From: CAYSPT01 sp964432985
GTDB lineage: Bacteria; Muiribacteriota; CAYSPT01
Reading direction: 5' to 3'
Assembly: GCA_964432985.1 (NCBI GenBank)
Contig: CAYSPT010000015.1
Coordinates: 25,235-89,234 of the forward strand
Length of the DNA stretch: 64,000 bases
Both the position numbers and the translations under genes were made by a program. Of this stretch, positions 43,397 through 52,275 are shown piece by piece. Each line of letters opens with the position of its first letter. Within the stretch, counting starts at the first letter, position 1. The notes under the pieces were generated by a model. That model had not been told where the DNA came from, did no database searches, and saw only the letters and a program-made list of their open reading frames with translations.

Positions 43397-43585
43397 TCAA
43401 CAATATACCCCTGGAAACCACTGGGGATTCTGTTCATAAAGCGTTGTTGTAGCGCATCGAAAAATGGTAGGGTCAAGACCACATTCACCAATGCTCAATT
43501 CCGGAGGAAGATCATGGCTTGATATTTCAGGTTTATCATAGCGTTTCTTCACATTATTTTCATGGATTCCCTGCTTGTTAGTCAC
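43397..43585 (-). CDS. Candidate RiPP precursor peptide (62 aa, three Cys in the C-terminal part)
   Basis: GTG at 43585 overlaps the rSAM stop codon (GTGA) and is preceded 8 nt upstream by AGAGGAGG, the strongest ribosome site in this cluster. The first half is charged and leader-like, with KKRYDKPEISS, a K-x-Y-x-K-P motif like that seen in leaders handled by PqqD-type proteins. The second half, from ECGLDPTIFRCA through LYEQNPQWFPGVYC, has three Cys, Trp, Phe and Tyr residues near the C-terminus. No family is recognised. It ends 30 bp before the peptidase start. The position directly after PqqD and rSAM/SPASM genes is the main argument. Confidence 0.75.
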   Translation of the reverse strand: MTNKQGIHENNVKKRYDKPEISSHDLPPELSIGECGLDPTIFRCATTTLYEQNPQWFPGVYC

Positions 43586-44748
43586 TTCGATGACCTCCTC
43601 TTTGACATGTATCTCCGGCAGAGAAAAGCTTCAGAATACACTGCTTGTCTACACGAGAATTCTGGTGCTTTCATTATATCATCTTCTTCCAGATAAGCAT
43701 AGGCAGGGCAGCAGAAACATATCGAAAACAGACTACAAATCCGGCATTCCGGGTACAGGCCGCGGGACAGCTCACGGTAGTCATTAATTTTCGATCCATT
43801 CCAGATGTTTTCAAAGCTCTCCTTCCTGAGATCACCAAGGGTAATGGGAAGAACAATACAAGGCGACACTACTCCCGAAGAACGGATGGAGCAGGACGCA
43901 AAACCCGCCTTGCACGCTTCTCTATTGCTCATGTCTTGCTGAAGATCTTCAAGCGTATTATTACTATCTACTTTCCTTTGGGTTTCCGGGGAATTATCAT
44001 GCACTTCCCATATACTCTCCCAGAGTAAATCAGAATACTCGGAAGGATCAAGCCGTTCACCCAATGGAGAAGGGTCACCGTTTATTTTTGGAAGTATCTT
44101 CGGGTCACACATGAAAGGGACTTTGTTTGTTTCGGCGAACTGCTTCATATTTTCCAGGTTCAGGTAGTTCCTTCGTAAAACAGTTGTTTTTATCTTTACT
44201 TTTGCTCCAACTGATTTCAACAAGGAAAGCCCACGGTAAAAAGCTTCGAAGGAACCTGCAACACCGGTTATGGAATCATGCGTATGAGCATCCGCACCAT
44301 AGAAACTGAGATCAATCCGTTCAATACCAAGTTTTCCCAGGGATTGGGCTACCGGTTTATCGATCAACGTGCCGTTGGACAGCAGCGAAACAAAGAAGCG
44401 ACGCTTCTTGGCAGCGGCAAGAATATCCAGGATATCGCTTCTGGTGAATGGTTCACCACCGGTGATACCGAGATATAATACGCCAGCCTTTTTCAGTTGA
44501 TCTAGAATATCAACTATCTCTGAAAGATTCAATTCAGTTGTATCATGACCATTATGGTGGTAGCAATGCCGGCACGATAGGTTGCAGCGAGATGTCACTT
44601 CAAACAACACGTTCAATGGCCACATACGTTTACGCCAGGCAGAAATAAGCTTTTTCAGATTATCTTCGTTAGTATCTGATTTATAAATATCGAGTGGGCT
44701 ATCGACCATTTTATTACTATCTCGTTCCACGTATGAATAGTAACTCAC
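43582..44748 (-). CDS. Radical SAM/SPASM peptide-modifying enzyme
   Basis: The 388-residue enzyme has the radical SAM signature CNLSCRHC (C55, C59, C62), GITGGEPF, LLSNGTLID, and a C-terminal SPASM region rich in Cys (CKAGFASC, then CRICSLFSICFCCPAY, and a last Cys near residue 365). SPASM proteins bind auxiliary iron-sulfur clusters and crosslink or epimerise peptides. PqqD lies 9 bp upstream and the candidate substrate overlaps its stop codon. The reaction (thioether, C-C or other crosslink) cannot be predicted from sequence alone. Confidence 0.92.
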   Translation of the reverse strand: MSYYSYVERDSNKMVDSPLDIYKSDTNEDNLKKLISAWRKRMWPLNVLFEVTSRCNLSCRHCYHHNGHDTTELNLSEIVDILDQLKKAGVLYLGITGGEPFTRSDILDILAAAKKRRFFVSLLSNGTLIDKPVAQSLGKLGIERIDLSFYGADAHTHDSITGVAGSFEAFYRGLSLLKSVGAKVKIKTTVLRRNYLNLENMKQFAETNKVPFMCDPKILPKINGDPSPLGERLDPSEYSDLLWESIWEVHDNSPETQRKVDSNNTLEDLQQDMSNREACKAGFASCSIRSSGVVSPCIVLPITLGDLRKESFENIWNGSKINDYRELSRGLYPECRICSLFSICFCCPAYAYLEEDDIMKAPEFSCRQAVYSEAFLCRRYMSKRRSSK

Positions 44749-44756
44749 ATAAATGA

Positions 44757-45041
44757 CTATGGATTAACGATGGTAAGCAGTTTACATGAATGAAATTGCC
44801 CTATTAGTTCTTTAACATCCTGAAGCAATGTCTCGCTATCAATATCAAATTCAGCGAGAAGTTCCGCTGTCAGATCACCGAAGGTAATTCCTTCCTGTAT
44901 CCTATTCCAGATAACGGTGGCTACCGGATTCAACGTATGGACTTTATCATACCGTCCATCCACGATGATAACTTCCTCTTCAATTTGCCGCCAGGCTACA
45001 TCCTCACGAGCCTGAATCACAGTATTTTCCTCAATAACCAT
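44757..45041 (-). CDS. PqqD-family peptide chaperone (RRE)
   Basis: The 94-residue protein carries the winged-helix PqqD fold: EEEVIIVDGRYDKVHTLNP, then ATVIWNRIQEG and DLTAELLAEFDIDSETLLQD. PqqD binds the leader of the precursor and delivers it to the radical SAM enzyme. ATG at 45041 follows AGAGG at 11 nt; a GTG at 45077 would fall at the predicted transcription start. It is the first gene of the cluster. Confidence 0.9.
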   Translation of the reverse strand: MVIEENTVIQAREDVAWRQIEEEVIIVDGRYDKVHTLNPVATVIWNRIQEGITFGDLTAELLAEFDIDSETLLQDVKELIGQFHSCKLLTIVNP

Positions 45042-45081
45042 TGGAGATTTGCCTCTTCTTTCAACAAAGCGTATCACTATT

Positions 45082-45110
45082 AGAATACGGGATATTTTCT
45101 ACGCTGTCAA
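45082..45110 (-). promoter_or_regulatory. Promoter of the peptide-modification operon
   Basis: TTGACA (45105-45110), 17 nt, TATTCT (45082-45087) on the minus strand. Transcription would start near 45076, about 35 nt before the PqqD ATG. Confidence 0.6.
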
Positions 45111-45229
45111 TTCGTGCGCATAACGCTTCATTCCATGAAAAACCAACCATTTCATTAAGAATTTACAGCTGGGGTATTTTCACGAGTATTGCTAGCGGAA
45201 CCGTGGGGACATCCGTAACTGCAGGAGAC

Positions 45230-48200
45230 CTAGAAGAACCGACTGAACTTGACACCGAATCTCAGATCGTCTTCGTAGGGATAATTGAGGATGGCCGTAT
45301 CCAGAGTCAGGCGTTTTTCCACCCGGTATTCGAGTGCCAACGACCGTCCTCCGGTAAGCGTAAAGGAATGCTCGTAGGTTACATACAGATCATCGTCGAG
45401 ATATTTTCCCAACTGGATGGAGGGATCTCCCAGAAAACCCGCATTTTCAGAGGAGGTGGATATCTTGAATTGATCGAGATCGAGGCTCTGTGCGATAGAG
45501 TTGCCGAACTCAGACCACAGGGAACTCTTTAAGCCGGTCTCAACGAATTTGATAAGCCCGGGTTCGGATCGGGTCCAGTTTTCATCGGTCCCGCCCTGCC
45601 CACCGCCTTCTGATGACAGCATAGTGAGGATTTTCTCCTCGGGCATCTGTGGATTCGAGTAGAAGGTGGTGGTGAAATCCTTGCCGCGTCCGGCCACCTG
45701 CATGGTTACGGTTACACCGTGAAGCTGGGTCTGGGCCTGGAGATCGACTTCGTAATTGAGGCATTTATTGTGTTCTTCTTCGTTGTAATGTTGTGCCCTC
45801 AGGACATGGGGCTTACCGTTGTACCGGAATGTGGTATCGGAATCAGAAGCCAGCACGCCAAACGAAGGAAGCTTGAACTCCCGTGACGCCGGGATGGCAA
45901 TCTCGCACTGCTGTTCCTGCAGGCTGACCAGCCTGATATCGCCGCTGAGGACCTCAAAATCATTGTTGAGATAGGCTATTTCTCCCCGCCTCACGTTGAG
46001 CCGGCCATTGAGAAATAGAAATCCGTTGCGTCCTTCGGCATCGAGATTGCCTTCGACCTCCAGCGAATACAGGTTTCCCTGGACCGAGACCTGTTCACCG
46101 ATCACCACGTCGACATCGACATTCAACCACGGACAGGGCAATTGCAGCAACCGGACGTCCGATCCGAAAGAAATACCGACCCGGCCTTCGGAAAATCTTA
46201 CATCCCCGGACAGATTGAGATCTCCCGGTTTCCCGGTAAATACCAGGTGGGCACCGGCCTTGCCATCAAGTGATACCGGCAAGCGCATATCTCCGGGGAA
46301 CAAATCTGACAGCTTTATATGTGATTCCCCGACAGTCAACTCCAGCCTCATCAGAGGAGAGAGAAGGTCGTGCAGATTGAGCTCTCCTTTGATCGTCAGT
46401 GGTAGCGGGTTGGAAGGAGACAGGGATCCACGGACATCCACCATGTTATCGACAATTGACACCGCCAGTTCGAAACCTTTTAAGGGAAACTTCCATCCCT
46501 TGACTTGCATTGAAAGGTTCCGGATATCAATCAAACCGTTAAACACTGGATTGCCAACCGGGCCGGTCATGGCAATATCGATACCGCCGGTCCCGTCAAC
46601 ATTCTCGAGATAGGGAAACAGAGCAGAAACAAACGATAGAGTCCCTGATTCCATATGAACCCTGAGATTAACGTCTCCCCGGCCTTTTCCTATGGGATAT
46701 GAACCGGAGAACCGGATGTTGCGATCCCCGAAACGGATGAAAGACCGCTCGATATACAGCGTTTCATTCCTGATAAAAGCTATCATCAGCATCTTGTCAG
46801 CAGCAAAAACATCCGCCACAGCCAGACCATCGACTTCCACTGCCACCGAAACTTCCGGCGAAGTTGTGGTTCCTTTAATCAAAAGCGTTGCATCGAGGGC
46901 ACCATTTACTTCATCATCTGGCAGGATCAGGTTTTTTACCGATTCTGCAGCCACAGAGTCAAGATCAAGCTTTATGCCCAGGTCTCCGCTGTGACGAATG
47001 AATCCGGAAAGGTCTATCGTTCCCAGACCTACCGACGCCCGGGCACGGTCGAATATCCACACTCCATTGGCATACCGGCTTTTACATTCAATGGTATCGA
47101 CTTTTACTCCGGCGATGTCACAGGCGACCATTTCCAAATCAGCGGCCAGATAGTTGACTACCCCCCCGGTCACATCGCTTTCAATAGTTCCCCTGATTGT
47201 ACCGCTGATTTGTTTAAAGGCGAGGCCACCGTCGTTATCAGGCAGCAGACAGTTGAGCTCTGTTTCACCGATACCCAGTTTTACGGACGAACTGTCCCCT
47301 TCTATGGTCAGATCAACGCTCCCCAGGGAAACACCATGGACGGTAACATCCGAACAGAACACTTTTCCACTAATGACAGGATTTCCGGGAGAGCCGGTTA
47401 TCTCAGCGGTTATATCGGCTTTGGCTTCTAAGCCGGGGATGAAATCAATTTCAAGTTTTTCACCCTGCACTGATCCACTGCACCGCTTCTCCGAGATGTC
47501 TCCATTGAACAGTACTTCACCCACACCGGGAACGGACAGGGCCAGCTTCCTGAGGTGTGAACCCTTCTCTTCAGAAGTAATCAACCAGGCCCGGATATCC
47601 ACACTTCCCAATTCACCAATCGGTACCGCTTTGCTGGTAACTTCACCCTGGAAAACAGGATGGGAGAACGGGCCGTCGAGACGGCCCTTTCCACTCCAAA
47701 GGGCTTCTGTGAGTGAAGTGTACACCGGTGTAGCGGGTGCGCACACCGGTGCAGACCGCGACGCCATCATCAGACCCGGCTTGATATTCGTAAACGAGCA
47801 CCTGCTTCCGGAACGTATGGTTTGTTCCTTGATATCAATTTTTCCATTGAAGGAAAATTTCGGACCATTTTCAGCCCGGATATCACCTCGGCACGAAACA
47901 GAGTCAGGAGTCTGTAAATGTCCGGATACTGTTATCGCCGAAGAGACCGTTGTCAGGTCCTGTGGTATCAACGCGCAGGCAAGCTTGCTGACATCGATAT
48001 ATTGTGTTTCTATATCAAGTGAGAACGGACGTTTTCCGGTTAATTCGACGTTTCCGGACACCGCCAGTGTCCCACCGAGATACCCAGCGGAAGCATTATT
48101 GATCTGAAACCGGGAATTTTGCAGGGAATAGGAGAGAGATACATCCCTAAACACATGTTCGTGGATGGTCAGGCCGGCCATGTGGGTTTCACCGGTAATT

Positions 48201-49285
48201 ATAACATCAGGCATTTTCCCCGATAAATGCAGATGCGTTTTAAGCGGATCGGTAATTCTCAGTTTTAAACCGTGGTTTTCGGCTTCCTCTTTCAGTTTGG
48301 TAGCAAACTTTCGCCCCGGCACGAGCTGCATTTCCACCTGCCGGTCAATCTCTATTCCTTTGGCAATGCAAAAAGTGACCCCGTTCAAATCGAATGACAA
48401 CCCATCCAGTTTACGTATACGATGTTTCCAGTTTTCAAACAGCACCGGTCCGCAAAGATGTGCTATTCTCCCGGCACCCGCCAGATGCATGGCACCATCT
48501 TTGATAAACACGATGCCGGTGGATTCCCAATTGCCCGGACGCCACCCGATGGTACCCTGAAGGTCAAAGGTTCCCTCATCGTATGAAATATACGGTGCGT
48601 ACTTGAGATAACGGCCATACCGTCCCAACTGGCTGTTTTTAACGTCAAGGTTTATCTCGGCGGTCTTGTATTTACAATCAACAGTGACCGTCGCAGTTCC
48701 CGAACCGGTCTTCTCGAGACCATCGCGCCCCTCGAGATGCGCGATGAGAAAGCGGTCCCTGGCGGTAATTCGGCCGGAGACATCTTCAACACAAATGTCA
48801 GGATATTGTTTTCCAGGGGTGGCATTGCGCAGAAGAACATGGCAGTTTTCCAGGTAAATAAGAGGGAATCGCCTCAATTGCCGGGTTTTTACTCCTCCCA
48901 GGAGAGAAGCCAGCCCGTACTGCGAACCACCAGGCGAAGATGGATGGTTTCCAACTGTTAATTCCAAGTTGGCTCCCTGAACCGAGATTGACCGGATACC
49001 GCTGGAGCCAAGCCCTATCACAACCCGGTCAATATACCCGCTGCTCACCGGACTGCCGGGAATAGCGTTAAGTTCGATAGACCGAAGTTCAACCTGCCGC
49101 AGAACATCCGAACTGGATATACTGCTGATATTGATGGATTTACCGAATAGGGACTCGAGTTTTTCGAGAACTACCTCTTCCACCTTCTCTTCCACCAGGA
49201 AACTCCGGAACAACAGGAGTCCGGTGACAAAAAGCACGAGAAGAGCAACCATGGCAAAGGTGAGTGATCTTGTTCTGGATCGCAT
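45230..49285 (-). CDS. tamB: TamB-like translocation/assembly protein (DUF490)
   Basis: The 1351-residue protein has an N-terminal membrane anchor (RSLTFAMVALLVLFVTGLLL) and then a very long series of beta strands with repeated G-x-h-x-h-x-G patterns, typical of AsmA/TamB proteins that bridge the periplasm. The C-terminus contains the DUF490-like GRNGFLFLNGRLNVRRGEIA and MQVAGRGKDFTTTF, and ends in FGVKFSRFF. Such proteins move phospholipid or outer-membrane proteins. No TamA/BamA-like barrel gene is in the window. It is the last gene of the mla-type operon, 86 bp after mlaD. Confidence 0.9.
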   Translation of the reverse strand: MRSRTRSLTFAMVALLVLFVTGLLLFRSFLVEEKVEEVVLEKLESLFGKSINISSISSSDVLRQVELRSIELNAIPGSPVSSGYIDRVVIGLGSSGIRSISVQGANLELTVGNHPSSPGGSQYGLASLLGGVKTRQLRRFPLIYLENCHVLLRNATPGKQYPDICVEDVSGRITARDRFLIAHLEGRDGLEKTGSGTATVTVDCKYKTAEINLDVKNSQLGRYGRYLKYAPYISYDEGTFDLQGTIGWRPGNWESTGIVFIKDGAMHLAGAGRIAHLCGPVLFENWKHRIRKLDGLSFDLNGVTFCIAKGIEIDRQVEMQLVPGRKFATKLKEEAENHGLKLRITDPLKTHLHLSGKMPDVIITGETHMAGLTIHEHVFRDVSLSYSLQNSRFQINNASAGYLGGTLAVSGNVELTGKRPFSLDIETQYIDVSKLACALIPQDLTTVSSAITVSGHLQTPDSVSCRGDIRAENGPKFSFNGKIDIKEQTIRSGSRCSFTNIKPGLMMASRSAPVCAPATPVYTSLTEALWSGKGRLDGPFSHPVFQGEVTSKAVPIGELGSVDIRAWLITSEEKGSHLRKLALSVPGVGEVLFNGDISEKRCSGSVQGEKLEIDFIPGLEAKADITAEITGSPGNPVISGKVFCSDVTVHGVSLGSVDLTIEGDSSSVKLGIGETELNCLLPDNDGGLAFKQISGTIRGTIESDVTGGVVNYLAADLEMVACDIAGVKVDTIECKSRYANGVWIFDRARASVGLGTIDLSGFIRHSGDLGIKLDLDSVAAESVKNLILPDDEVNGALDATLLIKGTTTSPEVSVAVEVDGLAVADVFAADKMLMIAFIRNETLYIERSFIRFGDRNIRFSGSYPIGKGRGDVNLRVHMESGTLSFVSALFPYLENVDGTGGIDIAMTGPVGNPVFNGLIDIRNLSMQVKGWKFPLKGFELAVSIVDNMVDVRGSLSPSNPLPLTIKGELNLHDLLSPLMRLELTVGESHIKLSDLFPGDMRLPVSLDGKAGAHLVFTGKPGDLNLSGDVRFSEGRVGISFGSDVRLLQLPCPWLNVDVDVVIGEQVSVQGNLYSLEVEGNLDAEGRNGFLFLNGRLNVRRGEIAYLNNDFEVLSGDIRLVSLQEQQCEIAIPASREFKLPSFGVLASDSDTTFRYNGKPHVLRAQHYNEEEHNKCLNYEVDLQAQTQLHGVTVTMQVAGRGKDFTTTFYSNPQMPEEKILTMLSSEGGGQGGTDENWTRSEPGLIKFVETGLKSSLWSEFGNSIAQSLDLDQFKISTSSENAGFLGDPSIQLGKYLDDDLYVTYEHSFTLTGGRSLALEYRVEKRLTLDTAILNYPYEDDLRFGVKFSRFF

Positions 49286-49371
49286 GTTCCCGGTCTTCCC
49301 GTCTTCCCGTTATGTTTTATGATTTGAACGGCGAAACAAAACCGTCCGTCCAATGAGCGTCCACCGTATCG

Positions 49372-51462
49372 CTAAAATGTATTGACCACACCAACATTGA
49401 AATTCTGAGCTTCCGAATCTTTCCTGGTTATATCCTCGACCTTGACAAACACTCCCATGGAGGTCGACAGGGGACACAGAAGCGATGTGTCAACCCTGGT
49501 CGTTACCAGGTCATGCACTTCTATGGACCCAACCAGCTTTTCCATCAACCGGTAGTCAAATCCGACACCCAAATTCGATTTGATTATCCCCACCCTGGTT
49601 GTATACCGGGGGAAAACCACCCCGTACTGCAGGTTCAGAGTGTCTTGCGAGCCGATATCGGACGAACCGGCCAGAAAATAGTTCTCTCCTCCGAGAGGAA
49701 AAACCCGCATATTGCAATCTCCAAAGGTTTCGTTGTCCTGGTTGTCGAATCCGAGCATGAAATCGAGATCGAACCTGGTTTGTTTAAATTTACCCAGGAA
49801 ACTGTCAACGCGCCCTGAAAGATCACCCATTCCCTGAATGGCTGTTCTCAGATCGCCTTCGAGCCGCTCATCATGGACAAACTCGTTGATCCTGATGGTG
49901 GCTTTTTTGACGTTCTGGCTGCTTTCTTCGACATTCAGCAGGATTCTACCGGTTGTTTCGGGCAATTTCTGTTCTTCTTCGAGTTTTTGCAGCATTCGTT
50001 CGACCCTGTCGGATGAATTTCTGAAATTCCGGACCATGTGCCTGACATCATCCCTGACATCTTCGGAAACCTTCTTTAAATTGGCGGTGAAAGCCTGCGC
50101 ATCCTGGATGGCCAGGTGGATTGTGTCCCGGTTATCACTGATGGTACCGTCTATGGTTCCCACAAGATCCTCGATTTTACCGGAAAGCTTTTCCACCCGT
50201 CCCCTGACCGTAGAGATATCACTCTTGACGCTCTGAATGAAGTCTTCAATACCATCGGTGGCCTTCACAACGTTACCGGAGGCTTTCTCGAGATTTTCAC
50301 CGATCAAGTCAATTCGCTCGATGGTCTTGTCGATAGCTTCACGTATTTTCTTGGGCTCGAAGGTTTCTGTGAAGCGCTGTTCGATATCTCTAACACCATC
50401 TATGGCACCGCTGAGGCTCTTTACCGTGGAGCGGGCTTCGGCCAGGAGTTTTTGACCTTCCGGAACCAGGTCTTCCCGGACATCATGAATGAGATTACCG
50501 CCCTCCGTGATAAACTCGTTGACCGTCCAGTAAGAATCCCCCTTGAACAGCTCCCCCTCGAACCGGGCAGCGATGGGCCCGGGAAGTGTGGTTCCCATTA
50601 TTTCCAGGTCCACCGAAGCGCCCGACAGGCTGTGCACTCTCCCCTCGAAAACCAGCACAATGAATTCCGTTGCTTTCAGAGGGAAACCCCAGAATCCCGT
50701 TCTGTCGACACGTACCCGAGGCGGCCGTTCAAGTGTTACGGTGCAATAGCGATCGGTTCCTTTCACTTTGAGCCGAAGATCCAATGGAGTTTTATTCAGG
50801 GAGGCGTTATGCAGGGACTCCACCACTTCAGAGTTCTCTGCTGCAGTTATCGCCACAAACCGCCTGACAGGAGGCAGGACCACGGCTGTGCCGATAGAAG
50901 TTACGTTAACCTCATCCGGCGGATTTACATCCGGGCGATGGAGAAGCAGGGTTTCACCACTCAGGGGATACAGGGACGAGGGCAGCGAAACAACCACTCC
51001 CGGTTCTTTCCCGTCAAGTAACCGGACTGCCTTTGCACGGTATGTTTTTCCTGAAACGGAATGTTTGAGAAGATACTGTTTGCCCGGATGAATGTGATCG
51101 GTTTTGCTTATCGAGAGAGCCAATTCAACCGTCGCCGAACGTTCTACCCCGACATATGCTTCGCCCATGAGCCCCATGGTACCGATGACGAATTGTGCTT
51201 CCTGTGGGAAAACAACGTTTTGAGGTACTTCGAGGTGAAGAAAGATGCTCTTTTCGCTCAGGCCGGCACGGATTACCTTGCCGATATCCACCCCACTGAG
51301 TTTAACCTTGGCTCCTTCTTTGACACCGACAACCCGGTCGAACTCGACAATAACACCATGCCGCTGCACTCCGACCTTGATTTCGTTGATGTAGAACACC
51401 ATTACCGCCAGAACCACCAGAGCGGCTATTGTCAGCAGTCCAACTTTAACTTCGGGACGCAA
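49372..51462 (-). CDS. mlaD: MlaD-family (MCE) protein with long helical region and beta-rich C-terminus
   Basis: Residues 1-30 form the inner-membrane anchor (KVGLLTIAALVVLAVMVFYI); an MCE domain follows (VEFDRVVGVKEGAKVKLSG, IGTMGLMGEAYVGVE) to about residue 120. A second beta domain (about 120-310) is followed by a long helical stretch (320-540) with IDKTIERIDLIGENLEKA-type heptads, and the last 120 residues are beta-rich and end in NFNVGVVNTF, a terminal Phe as in outer-membrane barrels. At 696 residues it is far longer than E. coli MlaD (about 180). It probably forms the lipid-tunnel part of an MlaFE-D complex. TTG at 51462 is the start. Confidence 0.88.
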   Translation of the reverse strand: MRPEVKVGLLTIAALVVLAVMVFYINEIKVGVQRHGVIVEFDRVVGVKEGAKVKLSGVDIGKVIRAGLSEKSIFLHLEVPQNVVFPQEAQFVIGTMGLMGEAYVGVERSATVELALSISKTDHIHPGKQYLLKHSVSGKTYRAKAVRLLDGKEPGVVVSLPSSLYPLSGETLLLHRPDVNPPDEVNVTSIGTAVVLPPVRRFVAITAAENSEVVESLHNASLNKTPLDLRLKVKGTDRYCTVTLERPPRVRVDRTGFWGFPLKATEFIVLVFEGRVHSLSGASVDLEIMGTTLPGPIAARFEGELFKGDSYWTVNEFITEGGNLIHDVREDLVPEGQKLLAEARSTVKSLSGAIDGVRDIEQRFTETFEPKKIREAIDKTIERIDLIGENLEKASGNVVKATDGIEDFIQSVKSDISTVRGRVEKLSGKIEDLVGTIDGTISDNRDTIHLAIQDAQAFTANLKKVSEDVRDDVRHMVRNFRNSSDRVERMLQKLEEEQKLPETTGRILLNVEESSQNVKKATIRINEFVHDERLEGDLRTAIQGMGDLSGRVDSFLGKFKQTRFDLDFMLGFDNQDNETFGDCNMRVFPLGGENYFLAGSSDIGSQDTLNLQYGVVFPRYTTRVGIIKSNLGVGFDYRLMEKLVGSIEVHDLVTTRVDTSLLCPLSTSMGVFVKVEDITRKDSEAQNFNVGVVNTF

Positions 51463-51487
51463 AACACTACCAACCCTTCTTGCCAGG

Positions 51488-52231
51488 TCAGGATGTCAAA
51501 GGTCCATCCGGAGAACCTTCGATAAACTGCTTTACAATTGGGTTTTGGCTGGTTTTAATTTGCTCGGGTGTACCGACTTCCTCAATCTTCCCCTTGTAAA
51601 GCATGGCTATTCGATCCGCAATTCTATATGTACTTTGAATATCATGTGTCACTACTATTGTCGTCACATCTATCTTTTTCTGTAAATCTTTTGTTAAAGT
51701 ATCTATAACTGTGACCATGATAGGATCGAGTCCCGTAGTTGGTTCGTCGTAGAGAATGATCTCCGGATCCATGGCGATGGCTCTGGCCAATCCCACCCGT
51801 TTCTTCATACCGCCGCTTAGTTCGGCGGGGAAAAGGTCCTGTATATCGGATAGTCCGACCATGGCCAGACGTTCGGAGACAATTTTCCTGATGACGAAAT
51901 CAGGCAAAACGGTGTGCTGCTTGAGAGCAAAAGCGACATTCTCCCCGACGGTAAGCGAATCAAACAGCGCGGCGGACTGAAACAACATACCGAATTTGCG
52001 TCGCATCTTATTGAGCTTTTTTTCATCCAGAGAAGTGATTTCAACTCCATCGAGATAGATTTCTCCGCTGTCCGGCTTTATTAGCCCTATTATGTGTTTC
52101 AGCAGCACACTCTTTCCAATCCCGGAAGGGCCGAGTATCACCATTACCTCACCCCGGTCGATCTCAAGGCACAGATTATCAAAAACCCTGTGTTCACCAA
52201 ATTGTTTAACCAGGTTGTTTATTGTAATCAT
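51488..52231 (-). CDS. mlaF: MlaF-type ABC transporter ATPase
   Basis: The ATPase has Walker A GPSGIGKSVLLKHI, Q-loop LFQSAALFDSLT, signature LSGGMKKRVGLARA, Walker B IILYDEPTTGLDP and the switch His in VTHDIQS. The FQ-S-AALFDSLTVGEN sequence is typical of MlaF/Ttg2A. ATG at 52231 is chosen because the domain starts there (ITINNLVKQFGEHRVF) and lies 45 bp after the mlaE stop; a longer frame to 52423 overlaps mlaE. Confidence 0.95.
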   Translation of the reverse strand: MITINNLVKQFGEHRVFDNLCLEIDRGEVMVILGPSGIGKSVLLKHIIGLIKPDSGEIYLDGVEITSLDEKKLNKMRRKFGMLFQSAALFDSLTVGENVAFALKQHTVLPDFVIRKIVSERLAMVGLSDIQDLFPAELSGGMKKRVGLARAIAMDPEIILYDEPTTGLDPIMVTVIDTLTKDLQKKIDVTTIVVTHDIQSTYRIADRIAMLYKGKIEEVGTPEQIKTSQNPIVKQFIEGSPDGPLTS

Positions 52232-52275
52232 GGGATATATTTCCACAATGCCAGCGGCCGGTTTGCGGTATGGAT

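Noticed and set aside
41980..45041. Lasso peptide cluster of paeninodin type
   Set aside because: HprK-like and PqqD proteins would fit, but there is no asparagine-synthetase-like cyclase or transglutaminase-like protease.
45041..45532. Plus-strand frame at 45041-45532
   Set aside because: Most of it lies opposite the 3' end of tamB, it has no motif and no ribosome site.
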